Assembly (NCBI GenBank): GCA_029932755.1
Contig: JAOZPK010000051.1
Span: 1-14,425, forward strand
Length of the DNA stretch: 14,425 bases
Origin: Candidatus Cloacimonadota bacterium
GTDB lineage: Bacteria; Cloacimonadota; Cloacimonadia; Cloacimonadales; TCS61
Direction of reading: 5' to 3'
The notes below the pieces were generated by a model that saw only the letters and a program-made list of their open reading frames with translations, did no database searches and was not told the DNA's origin. Of the stretch, positions 1 to 8,285 are shown piece after piece. The first letter of the stretch is position 1; every line of letters starts with the position of its first letter. The position numbers were made by a program, and so were the translations under genes.

Positions 1-190
1 TTTTTACATCCAAGTTTTCTATCTCTCTTAAGTATTTGGAAAGTCTATCTGCCATGGGAACTCCTCGGCTTTTAATTCCAACCAAATATACATTTTTCAT
101 AGACTTATTATACTCCACAATCTCCAGTGCTATTCTTCGCATTGAGCGTTCGATAGCTTTTACATCCATAATTTTACTTTTTGTTTTCAT
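1..190 (-). CDS. pyrR: PyrR bifunctional pyrimidine regulator / uracil phosphoribosyltransferase (partial, N-terminus only)
   Basis: Only the first 63 codons are inside the window; the gene runs off the left edge. The visible protein has the PyrR N-terminal pattern: IMDVKAIERSMRRIALEIVE followed by a YLVGIKSRGVPMADRLSKYL segment, matching the family's DxxAIxRxxxRIAxEIxE...LVGIKTRGxxLAxRL. PyrR proteins bind pyr mRNA in response to UMP to attenuate pyrimidine genes, and many also make UMP from uracil and PRPP. The PRPP-binding loop that would confirm catalytic capacity lies outside the window. I chose the ATG at 188-190 because GAGGGG sits 3 nt upstream; the in-frame ATG at 167-169 has no ribosome binding site. 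The upstream kinase gene ends 7 nt before this start and its TGA overlaps the ribosome binding site, so translational coupling is likely. The family call is firm even from this fragment. Confidence 0.88.
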   Translation of the reverse strand, partial: MKTKSKIMDVKAIERSMRRIALEIVEYNKSMKNVYLVGIKSRGVPMADRLSKYLREIENLDVK

Positions 191-197
191 AGACCCC

Positions 198-2342
198 TCA
201 ACTTATTATTTTTTTGAATTTGAATTTATATAATACACCATTTTCTTTTTTTATTTCAACGTCTGCAGAAAGTTGTATGATCATAATCCTGATAATTTCC
301 ATTCCAGTGGATTCCGGTTTCTTATAATTTATTTTGTCAGGTAATCCTTTGCCATTATTACTGATTTCAAGATGGTAATAATTGTTTTCATCCTCTTCCA
401 TGTTTATAACAATTTCACCCTTCTTATTGCCATTAAAACCATGTTTGATAGCATTTGTTACTATTTCGTTGATAAGTAAACCACAGGGGATTGCAGTATT
501 TATATTTAAGTGGATATCATTGACATTAATAATTGATTTGATCCTTGAGTGTTTAATTTTATAAGCTCCATATATATTACTTATCAATGACCTAACATAA
601 TGATTAAAATCGACAAGAGCAAGGTCATCAGACAAATATAATTGTTCTTGAACCAATGACATCGACATAATCTGATTATATGTGTTTGTAAACATGTTTA
701 TTGATTCTTTATTTCTAGAAGATTTGGATTGGATATTGAGAATACTGGAAATGATCTGAAGATTGTTTTTAACCCTGTGTTGTATCTCTTTAAGCATAAC
801 ATCTTTTTCATCAATGGATGATGTAAGCTTATCTTCAGTCTCTTTTCTGACTTTGATTTCCTTTCTCAGGTTCTGATTTGTTTCAATAAGTTCTGACGTT
901 CTAAGAGTTACTTTCTCTTCTAGATCTTCATTTGTTTCTTCAAGTAATTCATTTAATTTATTATTCTTATTATTATTGTGAAATAAGAAGATAGCGATCA
1001 CAATAAGAAGTAATACCAGAAGAAACAAGATTATTTTATAAGATCTATCTTTTTGTAACTGGAGTTTGTAAATTTGATTATCCTTTACCAGTATTTCCTT
1101 TTCACGTAATGTTTTTTCAATGGTAAAATTTGTTCTATATTGAGCAATTTTATCACTTGTTTCTTCATTAAAAAGCGAATCTCCTATACTTGAACAATAG
1201 CGTTTATACAAATATGCGTTTTCATAATTATTGATTTCATAATAACGTTTAGACATCAGTTCGTATACGTCTTTTATAATATCTCTTGCTTTGATCTTTT
1301 TAGCAATTTCTAAAGTCTCCTGCAAATAGAAGTCAGCCTGTTTATAATCCTTTTTAACAAGGAAGATATTACCCAAATTTTTAGATGTATTTGCATATCC
1401 GTATGTGTCCCCTACTTTTTGTTTTAATTCAAGTGCCTTTTGATAATTATATAACGCTTCGTCTATCTTTCCTTCCTCTTCATAAACAATCGCGATATTA
1501 TTCAAACTTGTAGCTATTCTTTTTTCATCTTCATTTTCTTCATTAATTTTAAGTGCTTCGGAAAGATATCTTAATGCATTTTCATAATCATTTCTTTGTA
1601 TATAGATATTTCCAATATTATTTAATGTAGATTGAGTATTTATTCCTGCCTTGCGCTTATATTCCAATGATCGTTGATACATTTCCAAAGCTTTTTCATA
1701 ATCACTTAATCGTACATAAATATTTCCAAGATTATTTAATGTAGAATATAGCTTGGGGTCATTCGTTTCTTCTCTTATACTTAATGAATTAAGGTAATTA
1801 CTCATTGATTCATCATACATACCTAAACGGAAATATACACTCCCAAGGTTATTATACGATGATGATTGTCTCTTTAATTTTTCTAAAGCAATAAACATTC
1901 CTAATGACCGTTTATAGTAATCTAAAGCATTTGAGAAATCCCCTTCAAACCAATATATATGACCGATGTTATCATATGTATTTGCAATATCATAATCAGC
2001 CTTTAGCTTACGATAAATATCAAGAGCTAATTGGGAATTCTCAAGAGCTTTATCAAAATCATGGGTTTTTCTGAAATAGTGACCAATATTATTTAAAGCA
2101 TCAGCTTTACCCTTTTCATCATTCTCCTTCTTTGCAAGTTCATAAGCTTGAGTAGCACAATCATAGCTAATCTCTGGATTTACAGGTAAATATTTTGATG
2201 AAAGTTCGTTTAGGACGACAATCCTTTCTCTCTCGTTAACCTCGTCTAGAATAGCTTCCAAACTATCAATTTCTGAAATTGAGAACAGTCTTATAGACAG
2301 AATTATTAATAATAGAAATATAATATATTTCTTATTGAGCAA
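198..2342 (-). CDS. TPR-sensor HisKA_2 histidine kinase (second of a tandem pair)
   Basis: This 714-residue protein is a membrane sensor kinase. Residues 1-22 form a signal peptide or N-anchor. About eight TPR units follow (roughly 78-391, with NNIGNIY / DYEKALEMY-type signatures), predicted outside the membrane. A linker with the DSLFNEETSDKIAQYR motif leads to one transmembrane helix at about 436-455. A coiled coil (about 456-512) precedes the HisKA_2 dimerization domain, whose phospho-acceptor is His522 in QHRVKNNLQIISS. The HATPase domain has an intact N-box (NEIVTNAIKHGF, Asn630), but the G1 box reads NNGKG, with Asn662 where Asp is usual. The start is TTG (2340-2342): GGAGGG lies 3 nt upstream, and the next in-frame Met is far inside the TPR region. 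It begins 16 nt after the paralogous kinase and ends 7 nt before pyrR. No response regulator is visible, so the partner and signal are unknown. Family call strong; ligand unknown. Confidence 0.93.
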   Translation of the reverse strand: MLNKKYIIFLLLIILSIRLFSISEIDSLEAILDEVNERERIVVLNELSSKYLPVNPEISYDCATQAYELAKKENDEKGKADALNNIGHYFRKTHDFDKALENSQLALDIYRKLKADYDIANTYDNIGHIYWFEGDFSNALDYYKRSLGMFIALEKLKRQSSSYNNLGSVYFRLGMYDESMSNYLNSLSIREETNDPKLYSTLNNLGNIYVRLSDYEKALEMYQRSLEYKRKAGINTQSTLNNIGNIYIQRNDYENALRYLSEALKINEENEDEKRIATSLNNIAIVYEEEGKIDEALYNYQKALELKQKVGDTYGYANTSKNLGNIFLVKKDYKQADFYLQETLEIAKKIKARDIIKDVYELMSKRYYEINNYENAYLYKRYCSSIGDSLFNEETSDKIAQYRTNFTIEKTLREKEILVKDNQIYKLQLQKDRSYKIILFLLVLLLIVIAIFLFHNNNKNNKLNELLEETNEDLEEKVTLRTSELIETNQNLRKEIKVRKETEDKLTSSIDEKDVMLKEIQHRVKNNLQIISSILNIQSKSSRNKESINMFTNTYNQIMSMSLVQEQLYLSDDLALVDFNHYVRSLISNIYGAYKIKHSRIKSIINVNDIHLNINTAIPCGLLINEIVTNAIKHGFNGNKKGEIVINMEEDENNYYHLEISNNGKGLPDKINYKKPESTGMEIIRIMIIQLSADVEIKKENGVLYKFKFKKIIS

Positions 2343-2345
2343 TAT

Positions 2346-2351
2346 CCCTCC
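2346..2351 (-). promoter_or_regulatory. Shine-Dalgarno that decides a TTG start
   Basis: On the minus strand this reads GGAGGG, 3 nt before the TTG at 2342-2340. It is the only plausible initiation signal for the downstream kinase. Reading upstream in the same frame gives no ATG or GTG before the end of the preceding gene, and a signal peptide begins directly after the TTG. Confidence 0.7.
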
Positions 2352-2358
2352 AATGAGA

Positions 2359-4998
2359 TCAATCGGGTATTGTGAAGATAAGGCTAAAAGCTACCCCTTC
2401 TTTTCTTTCAATGATCAATTCAGCTTCTAATTGTAACTTCAGAATATCTACAAGTCGCATACCAAAAGAGCTTAAATTGTCCATATCAAAATCTTCAGGT
2501 AAGTCAATTCCATTATTCCAAACTGTTAAATTCAATTTTCCATTATCAAGTTTATTCATTGATATTTTAATGAGACCTTGCTTGTCATTCGGGAAACCAT
2601 ATTTTAATGCGTTCGTGATTAATTCATTAATTATTAAACCACAAGGGATTGCAAAAGATATGTTTAATTCTACATCATTTATATCTAGTTCATAATTCAC
2701 TCTATTGCCGCTGATATTCAAAGATGCAAATAAATTTTTAATAAGTGACTCTGTATAATCCTTAAAACAGATTTTAGAAAGATTATCAGATCTATATAAC
2801 TTTTCGTGGACAAGAGACATAGATTTAACTCGATGCTGACAATTACGGAATAATTGTGTAGATAATTCATCATCAACATAGGAAGATTGCAGCTTCAACA
2901 TACTTGAAATGATCTGAAGATTATTTTTTACACGATGATAAATTTCCTGAAGCATTACTTCTTTTTCACGTAACTGAGATTTTATTTTTTCCTCAGCTTT
3001 ACGAATTTCTGTTATATCTACAAAAATTCCAATTGATCCAGTATAATCTTCACCATCAAACAACGGACTTGCAGTAACCGAGAGCAGTCTTTTCTCACCA
3101 TCCTTACGAATAATGTCTAGTTCATATTTTGAGCTTTGTCCCTTTATTCGTTTATCAGTTTCCAGTTTTAATCTAGTAAAATCTTTTGAAGAAACTAATT
3201 TCTGAAAATTCATAAATTCCATTTCATCCTCAGAATAACCAAATATTTCTCTTGCCGCTTTATTGGTAAAAGTAAAGTTTTCAAGTTCATCAGCGATGAC
3301 AAGTCCTTCTTCAATAGATTCAACTAGATATTTGTATCTTCCTTCGCTTTCAATAATTCTATGATCTGCATATCGGCGTTCTGTAATATCGGTAGCTGTT
3401 CCTAGAACTACCACCAAACCGTCTATCGTTGTTCGACTATTTAATATCTCTATCCACCTAATATCTCCTTGTTTCGTGATTATTTTAAACTCATATTGCT
3501 GGACAACTTGTTCACCTTTTATACGATCAAACCCTCTGGACATTACCTGTTCTCTATCTTCCGGATGCACAATATCAAAGAACTTTTTAGATAAAAGCTC
3601 TTTCTCTGAAAAACCTGTTATTGTTGTTGTAGAAGGATTCACATATGTAAAATTACCCTCCATATTGAAGGTGAAGACAGCTATAGAAATATTCTCTGTA
3701 AGTTGTCGGAATTTATGTTCACTATCATGTAATTTGTCTTCTGTATCCTTCCTGATGCTAATCTCACTAATTTTTTCTTTATATAAAAAGAATAAAAAAG
3801 CCAGAACAATTAAACCAAATATCAAACCAAGAACAAGAATTGTTGTAATCTTTTTCTGATATACCTTATTTTCCTGCAATCTTTTTATCTTCTCTTCTCT
3901 ATTTTCAATTTCAAATTGATTTTGTAGATTTGCAATTTTCTGACTCTTTTCCTCCGAATAAATGGAATCATGTTTTGCTTTATGTATTTTGAGATATGTA
4001 AAAGCCTGCTTGTAGTCTCCAATTGCGCCATAATAAACTGATAATGCTTTATAATTTTCAGAAATAAGTTCTGTTAAATTTATCTCTTCAGCTAATTTCA
4101 TACTTCTTTTAAAATATCTAAAAGCCTGTTTATATTGATTTATCAACAGGAAAGTTGAGCCAAGAAGATTACAAGTATGTGCTATACCTTCAGGGTTTTC
4201 AATTTCTTCAAAAAGCTTTAAGGCCATAAAATTGTACTTATTAGCCTTCTCATATTCTTCTTTTAATTCGTAGATACCAGATAAATTATTATAGCAAAAT
4301 GCCATTCCAAATTTATCATCTATCTTCTGCATACTTTTCAGTGATTGTTCAAGGTAATCTAAAGCTTTGTCCATCTCTTCTAAATCAATATAAACTAATG
4401 CAATGTTATGAAGTATTTTTGCAATTCCTGGTTCATCTTCATTTTCTTGCCTATCTTGTAATACTATCTTATAATAATAAAGAGCCCTAGTGGGATCATT
4501 TATCTGCAAATAAATATTTCCAAGATTGTTCAAAGCACTAGTTAGATGCTTTTCATCATCTTCTTTCTCAAATATCTTTATAGCTCTCAAAACAAAATCA
4601 AGAGCATTATCATAATCTGCTAATTGCGTTTTAGCAATAGCAATATTAAGTAATGATACACCTTTCCCCTTCATATTAGAACTTGCTTCAGCCAGTTTTA
4701 ATGCACTATTGTATTCAAGTAATGCATTATGATATTCCCCCGAATACTCATAAGCTACACCCAATTGATTTAAATATTCAACTTTGGCTTCAGAAGATTT
4801 AGCATATTCAAGGGCAGATTTTGCATATTTAATACTTTTTTCTGGAGAAATATTCAAATGCTCTGCAGAAAGTTGAATATAAATTTCACCCTTATCTACA
4901 TTGGGTTCATTTAGCGTAGTATTTAAACTATCAACAACAGTTGCATAAGCAAAAAAATGAATTAATGTAAATATCAATATTATAATTATTCTCTTCAT
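2359..4998 (-). CDS. TPR-PAS-PAS HisKA_2 histidine kinase (first of a tandem pair)
   Basis: This 879-residue sensor kinase starts with a hydrophobic signal peptide (1-19). About seven TPR units (roughly 74-348) are predicted outside the membrane. A conserved DSIYSEEKSQKIANLQ linker and one transmembrane helix (about 385-405) follow. The cytoplasmic part has two PAS/PAC domains (about 424-541 and 551-667, each ending in a DITE motif) and then HisKA_2 with phospho-acceptor His688 in YHRVKNNLQIISS. The HATPase N-box (NELITNALKYGF, Asn796) is normal. The G1 box is NNGID, so both the Asp (Asn828) and the second Gly (Asp832) are replaced. It is clearly paralogous to the next gene, which lacks the PAS pair. 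The ATG at 4996-4998 has a weak AAGGTG about 10 nt upstream. The gene follows uvrC by 67 nt. The PAS domains could add a cytoplasmic input; no haem- or flavin-binding residues can be assigned with confidence. Confidence 0.93.
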   Translation of the reverse strand: MKRIIIILIFTLIHFFAYATVVDSLNTTLNEPNVDKGEIYIQLSAEHLNISPEKSIKYAKSALEYAKSSEAKVEYLNQLGVAYEYSGEYHNALLEYNSALKLAEASSNMKGKGVSLLNIAIAKTQLADYDNALDFVLRAIKIFEKEDDEKHLTSALNNLGNIYLQINDPTRALYYYKIVLQDRQENEDEPGIAKILHNIALVYIDLEEMDKALDYLEQSLKSMQKIDDKFGMAFCYNNLSGIYELKEEYEKANKYNFMALKLFEEIENPEGIAHTCNLLGSTFLLINQYKQAFRYFKRSMKLAEEINLTELISENYKALSVYYGAIGDYKQAFTYLKIHKAKHDSIYSEEKSQKIANLQNQFEIENREEKIKRLQENKVYQKKITTILVLGLIFGLIVLAFLFFLYKEKISEISIRKDTEDKLHDSEHKFRQLTENISIAVFTFNMEGNFTYVNPSTTTITGFSEKELLSKKFFDIVHPEDREQVMSRGFDRIKGEQVVQQYEFKIITKQGDIRWIEILNSRTTIDGLVVVLGTATDITERRYADHRIIESEGRYKYLVESIEEGLVIADELENFTFTNKAAREIFGYSEDEMEFMNFQKLVSSKDFTRLKLETDKRIKGQSSKYELDIIRKDGEKRLLSVTASPLFDGEDYTGSIGIFVDITEIRKAEEKIKSQLREKEVMLQEIYHRVKNNLQIISSMLKLQSSYVDDELSTQLFRNCQHRVKSMSLVHEKLYRSDNLSKICFKDYTESLIKNLFASLNISGNRVNYELDINDVELNISFAIPCGLIINELITNALKYGFPNDKQGLIKISMNKLDNGKLNLTVWNNGIDLPEDFDMDNLSSFGMRLVDILKLQLEAELIIERKEGVAFSLIFTIPD

Positions 4999-5041
4999 TT
5001 ATATCACACACCTTATATAATTATTATCTGAAAATCTTGGA

Positions 5042-5057
5042 TTGACAGAAGTGTCAA
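5042..5057. repeat. Perfect 6-bp dyad between uvrC and the first kinase
   Basis: TTGACA-GAAG-TGTCAA is a perfect inverted repeat with a 4-nt centre, in the 67-nt gap after uvrC. It could be an RNA hairpin at the uvrC 3' end or an operator for the kinase genes. No T-run follows on the minus strand, so it is not a standard intrinsic terminator. One arm also spells TTGACA on the minus strand, but the nearest minus-10-like GATAAT is 23 nt away, too far for a standard promoter. Confidence 0.45.
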
Positions 5058-5065
5058 ATAAATTA

Positions 5066-6874
5066 TTATTTTTTAGATAAATATTCAAGAATCATCCCGG
5101 CATTTTTTTTTCCAATACCCTTAACACTTATCAATTCTGTTATTGATGCATTTTTAATATTATCCACTGAACCAAATTTCTTTAGTAAAGCAAATTTTGT
5201 CAGATCTCCTACTCCAATAATATTATCAAGTTCACTTTTCAAAGTACGTTTTTTTCTTCTTTTTCTATGGAATGTTATCGCAAATCTGTGAGCTTCATCA
5301 CGAATTTTAACAAGGACACGAAGCGCTGAAGAGTTGCGAGGTAGAATGATCGAATTTTTACTGCCAGGCAAAAATACTTCCTCTATACGTTTAGCTAAAG
5401 ATATCATTTCAATTTCTTCTATCTTCATTTTTTTTAGAATGTTATATGATTTATTTAATTGACCTTTTCCACCATCAATTACGATCAAATCTGGTTTTTC
5501 GTTTTCTTCGATCTTAATAAGATAACGTTTCATTGTCTCTTCCATCGAAGCAAAATCATCCTGCCCTTTCACTGTTTTCATGATGAAATGTCTGTAGTTT
5601 TTTTTCTTTGGTTTCCCGTTTTCAAAAAAAACCAATGATGAAACCGTATCGGTGCCTTGTATCGTAGAAATATCAATACAGATCATTTTCCTGGGGAGCT
5701 TATTCAGATTAAGTTTATCCTTTAGTTCCTTTATCGGAAAAATAGTTCGATTGCTTTTTCTAAGATATTTTAATTTTTCCTCTTCTACAAAATTAAAAGC
5801 ATTTTCTCGTGCAATAGTAATTAGCGCTTTATTATCACCTTTCTTGGGAATTATTAATTTATTCTTTAACCATTTGTTAAGAGTTTCAAGATCTTCAGGT
5901 TCTGTTTGCAGAAATATTCGGAACGGAAGTTCTTTTAACTTAGAAGAATAATACTGCTTCAAAAATGCTTCCATAATCTGTGCTAAAGTTGTTCCTTCAG
6001 TATTATTTAATGAATATATCTCTTTATTTAATAATTTACCGGAAAGTATCTTCAGTACAGCAACCGCAGCCTTGTTACCTTCCTGATAAACTCCAATTAC
6101 ATCCCTGTTTTTTTCATCTGTAAAAAACATGTTCTTAGATCTATTCAATTTTTGAATATTTCCAATTTTGTCTCTAAATTTTGCCGCTTCCTCAAAATTG
6201 AGTTTAGCAGAGTATTCTTTCATTCGTAATGTAAGATCGCTAATAACATCCTGATTTCTGCCTTTTATAAATTGGATTAACGCTGTTACATTTTTTTTAT
6301 ACTCTTCCCTGCTAATATACCCAACACATGGAGCAGAGCATTTTCCTAATTGGAAATTTATACATGGTCGTTTGAATGCTGGTTCTCCTTCCGGAATAGT
6401 TCTTGTGCAAGTTCTTATTGGGAAGATCCATTCCAGAATACGCATTGTTTTTCTAAGAGCTTTTGTATCGGTATAAGGTCCAAAGTATTTTGAGCCGTCT
6501 TTCTTAAGTTCTCTTGTAACTAAAACTTGAGGAAAAGGTTCCTTAATTGTAACTTTAATAAATGGTTTACTTTTATCATCTTTGAGTTGAATATTATATT
6601 TAGGTCTATGCTTTTTTATTAAATTCGCTTCCAATTCCAATGCCTGATTTTCTGTTTTTGTAAGGATGTATTCCATATCTGCAATTTTATTGACCATTTC
6701 TATGGTTTTGGGATTTTGGGATGAACCTCTGAAATATGATCGCACCCGATTCCGTAGTACTTTTGCCTTACCAATATAGATAATATTCCCTGATGTATTC
6801 TTCATTATATAAACACCGGGAGAAACCGGTATTAACCTTAACTTTGGTTTTACTTTATCAGGAATTCCCTGCAT
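5066..6874 (-). CDS. uvrC: Excinuclease ABC subunit C (UvrC)
   Basis: UvrC makes the dual incisions of nucleotide excision repair in complex with UvrB at the lesion. This 602-residue protein is full length. The N-terminal GIY-YIG nuclease domain is seen at about 16-95 (GVYIMKN...IIYIGKAKVLRNRVRSYF). A cysteine set at C156, C171, C179 and C183 matches the spacing of the cluster-binding cysteines described for UvrC. The UVR domain for UvrB contact is at about 205-242 (KLNFEEAAKFRDKI). The RNase H-like 5' nuclease domain has D401, D467 and H529 in the positions expected of the catalytic triad. Tandem helix-hairpin-helix motifs (IIGVGDLT and VKGIGKKNA) end the protein. The ATG at 6872-6874 has only a weak AAGG upstream, but protein length and alignment support it. 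It is divergent from the glycosyltransferase cluster and could be the first gene of a transcript that continues into the kinases. Confidence 0.98.
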   Translation of the reverse strand: MQGIPDKVKPKLRLIPVSPGVYIMKNTSGNIIYIGKAKVLRNRVRSYFRGSSQNPKTIEMVNKIADMEYILTKTENQALELEANLIKKHRPKYNIQLKDDKSKPFIKVTIKEPFPQVLVTRELKKDGSKYFGPYTDTKALRKTMRILEWIFPIRTCTRTIPEGEPAFKRPCINFQLGKCSAPCVGYISREEYKKNVTALIQFIKGRNQDVISDLTLRMKEYSAKLNFEEAAKFRDKIGNIQKLNRSKNMFFTDEKNRDVIGVYQEGNKAAVAVLKILSGKLLNKEIYSLNNTEGTTLAQIMEAFLKQYYSSKLKELPFRIFLQTEPEDLETLNKWLKNKLIIPKKGDNKALITIARENAFNFVEEEKLKYLRKSNRTIFPIKELKDKLNLNKLPRKMICIDISTIQGTDTVSSLVFFENGKPKKKNYRHFIMKTVKGQDDFASMEETMKRYLIKIEENEKPDLIVIDGGKGQLNKSYNILKKMKIEEIEMISLAKRIEEVFLPGSKNSIILPRNSSALRVLVKIRDEAHRFAITFHRKRRKKRTLKSELDNIIGVGDLTKFALLKKFGSVDNIKNASITELISVKGIGKKNAGMILEYLSKK

Positions 6875-7045
6875 AATTTCTGCCTTATTTCTTTTGTGTA
6901 CTTTGCATTTTATAGTTAAGATCTAACCATAAAAACGAGTACACATCCAATTTTAAATATTAAAACTCTAACAATTCCAAATCCATAATTAAAAAAGATA
7001 GAAACGAAATTTCAAATATGATGTAAACAAAAAACTGATTTTAAT

Positions 7046-7073
7046 TTGACAATAAATAAAATCACATTATTCA
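7046..7073 (+). promoter_or_regulatory. Possible promoter of the glycosyltransferase cluster
   Basis: TTGACA (7046-7051) is followed after 16 nt by TATTCA (7068-7073), about 30 nt before the chosen start codon at 7101. The -35 match is perfect but the -10 is poor, matching only the first three bases. The rest of the 226-nt uvrC/glycosyltransferase gap is very AT-rich, and I see no other clear element in it. Confidence 0.35.
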
Positions 7074-7088
7074 GGTTAATTGTTAAAC

Positions 7089-7094
7089 AAAGGA
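7089..7094 (+). promoter_or_regulatory. Shine-Dalgarno that decides the first glycosyltransferase start
   Basis: AAAGGA lies 6 nt before the ATG at 7101. The longer reading from TTG at 7080 would put this site inside the coding region and adds seven residues with no ribosome binding site of their own, so the ATG is preferred. Confidence 0.65.
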
Positions 7095-7100
7095 TTAACT

Positions 7101-8273
7101 ATGGAAAAAGATAGTAAGGCGTTTGGAATTATTACCAGAAGTTTATTGAAGTTAGAACCAATTAATACTTTTCTTGAAAATGCTAAAGAACACGGTCATA
7201 CAGTAAAGCATTTAATAATTTCCTATGAAGATGAAATTGATCCTTCTGTATTACGTACATTACAACAGGAGTGCCATGTAACCACAGTTAAAAGAGGAAA
7301 TGCACCAATACTAGATTCGTTTCTACTGAAACTCGGTTTAACAAAAGACGAGATAAAAACAATCTTAGGAACTCCATACAATAAACGATATGGTATGATA
7401 GCTTACGGAACTTCTAGAAATTATGTACTTATTGCTGCATTAATGCTTGGAATAGATTACCTAATGTTTTTTGATACTGATATTTACCCAAAAATATTAA
7501 CTGAGTTTCATGATGGGAAGTACGATTTCATTGATATCGATTTTGTAGGCTCACATTTGAAATATTTAAGAGATAACGATGTCATTTTAACTACAAGTGA
7601 TTACTCCGGATATTACATTATCCCTAAAATGAATTTCCCTTATTTGATGGAACTTCTGCGTGGTATCCAAAAGGAAGACAGGTTTTATTATATTTCTAGT
7701 GTAGATACTCCTGTAACCAGGGATATACATTCCACAAATATTTTCGATACACAAAAAGCTCTCGGTGGAAATATGGCACTTGATCTTTCCAAAATTGATA
7801 TTATTCCACCTTTTTTCTCAACAACCTTAATTCTTGATGATGAGTGTTTCTTAGGTCGTGGAGAAGATACTTTATTTGGACCGGAAGTTCATGGCTTAGG
7901 AAGATGTGTGGATATTGATCTTCTCATCTTTCATAATTGTTTTGGAGATTTTCCTAATAAACCTGAAATAACCAAGCAGAAAAATTTAGACCGTTTCTAT
8001 TATGCCTGCATGGGTTGGGTGATCAGAAATCCTTTTTTAAATTGGATAAGAAATAAATATGCCCTTGCCGCAGAAGAGATCAATATAGAAAAAAGATATG
8101 AATCTCTTGTGATAGGTAGTGGATCAGCTGCTGATTACTTTAATGATGAAAGGTTTTTAAAATTACCGAAAGCTTTTCAACTTTCATATCAGAAATTAGA
8201 TGATGATATTAAACATTATGAAAATTTAATGTTTGTCTGGAAGAAATTAAGACGATTATTGACTAAGGAGTAA
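7101..8273 (+). CDS. Putative GT-A-fold glycosyltransferase
   Basis: This 390-residue protein is soluble, with no signal peptide or clear membrane helix. It looks like a GT-A nucleotide-sugar-dependent glycosyltransferase. A hydrophobic strand leads into a DXD-type metal/nucleotide-sugar site (LMFFDTDIYP, D125 and D127). A second acidic motif GRGEDT (R253-T257) sits where an acceptor-side or catalytic carboxylate is expected, and a His (LIFHNC, H278) follows. The same DxD...RGEDT...H order occurs in the CNB-fused enzyme two genes downstream, so the two are probably distant relatives. I cannot name the CAZy family, donor or product. The stop codon at 8271-8273 follows directly on AGGAG, the ribosome binding site of the next gene, which starts 3 nt after the stop. 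That fits one transcript for a surface-glycan or glycoprotein pathway. Glycosyltransferase is a motif-based inference. Confidence 0.72.
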   Translation: MEKDSKAFGIITRSLLKLEPINTFLENAKEHGHTVKHLIISYEDEIDPSVLRTLQQECHVTTVKRGNAPILDSFLLKLGLTKDEIKTILGTPYNKRYGMIAYGTSRNYVLIAALMLGIDYLMFFDTDIYPKILTEFHDGKYDFIDIDFVGSHLKYLRDNDVILTTSDYSGYYIIPKMNFPYLMELLRGIQKEDRFYYISSVDTPVTRDIHSTNIFDTQKALGGNMALDLSKIDIIPPFFSTTLILDDECFLGRGEDTLFGPEVHGLGRCVDIDLLIFHNCFGDFPNKPEITKQKNLDRFYYACMGWVIRNPFLNWIRNKYALAAEEINIEKRYESLVIGSGSAADYFNDERFLKLPKAFQLSYQKLDDDIKHYENLMFVWKKLRRLLTKE

Positions 8274-8285
8274 CACATGCGAACT
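8266..8285 (+). repeat. Left copy of 20-bp direct repeat flanking the beta-helix gene
   Basis: AGGAGTAACACATGCGAACT covers the end of the first glycosyltransferase gene, the ribosome binding site and the first three codons of the beta-helix gene. A copy with one mismatch lies at 9807-9826, at the start of the CNB-fused glycosyltransferase gene. Confidence 0.75.

Noticed and set aside
36..233. Plus-strand open frame of 65 codons at the left edge
   Set aside because: It lies antisense to the clear PyrR N-terminus and the end of the second kinase, and it has no recognisable domain.
5042..5057. The dyad after uvrC as a rho-independent terminator
   Set aside because: The stem is short and ATCCAAG rather than a T-run follows on the minus strand.
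7080..7100. TTG at 7080 as start of the first glycosyltransferase
   Set aside because: It has no upstream ribosome binding site, whereas AAAGGA lies 6 nt before the ATG at 7101.
6875..7100. Possible small gene or RNA in the divergent gap between uvrC and the first glycosyltransferase
   Set aside because: It is very AT-rich with stops in all frames and no stable symmetric structure apart from the promoter candidate.
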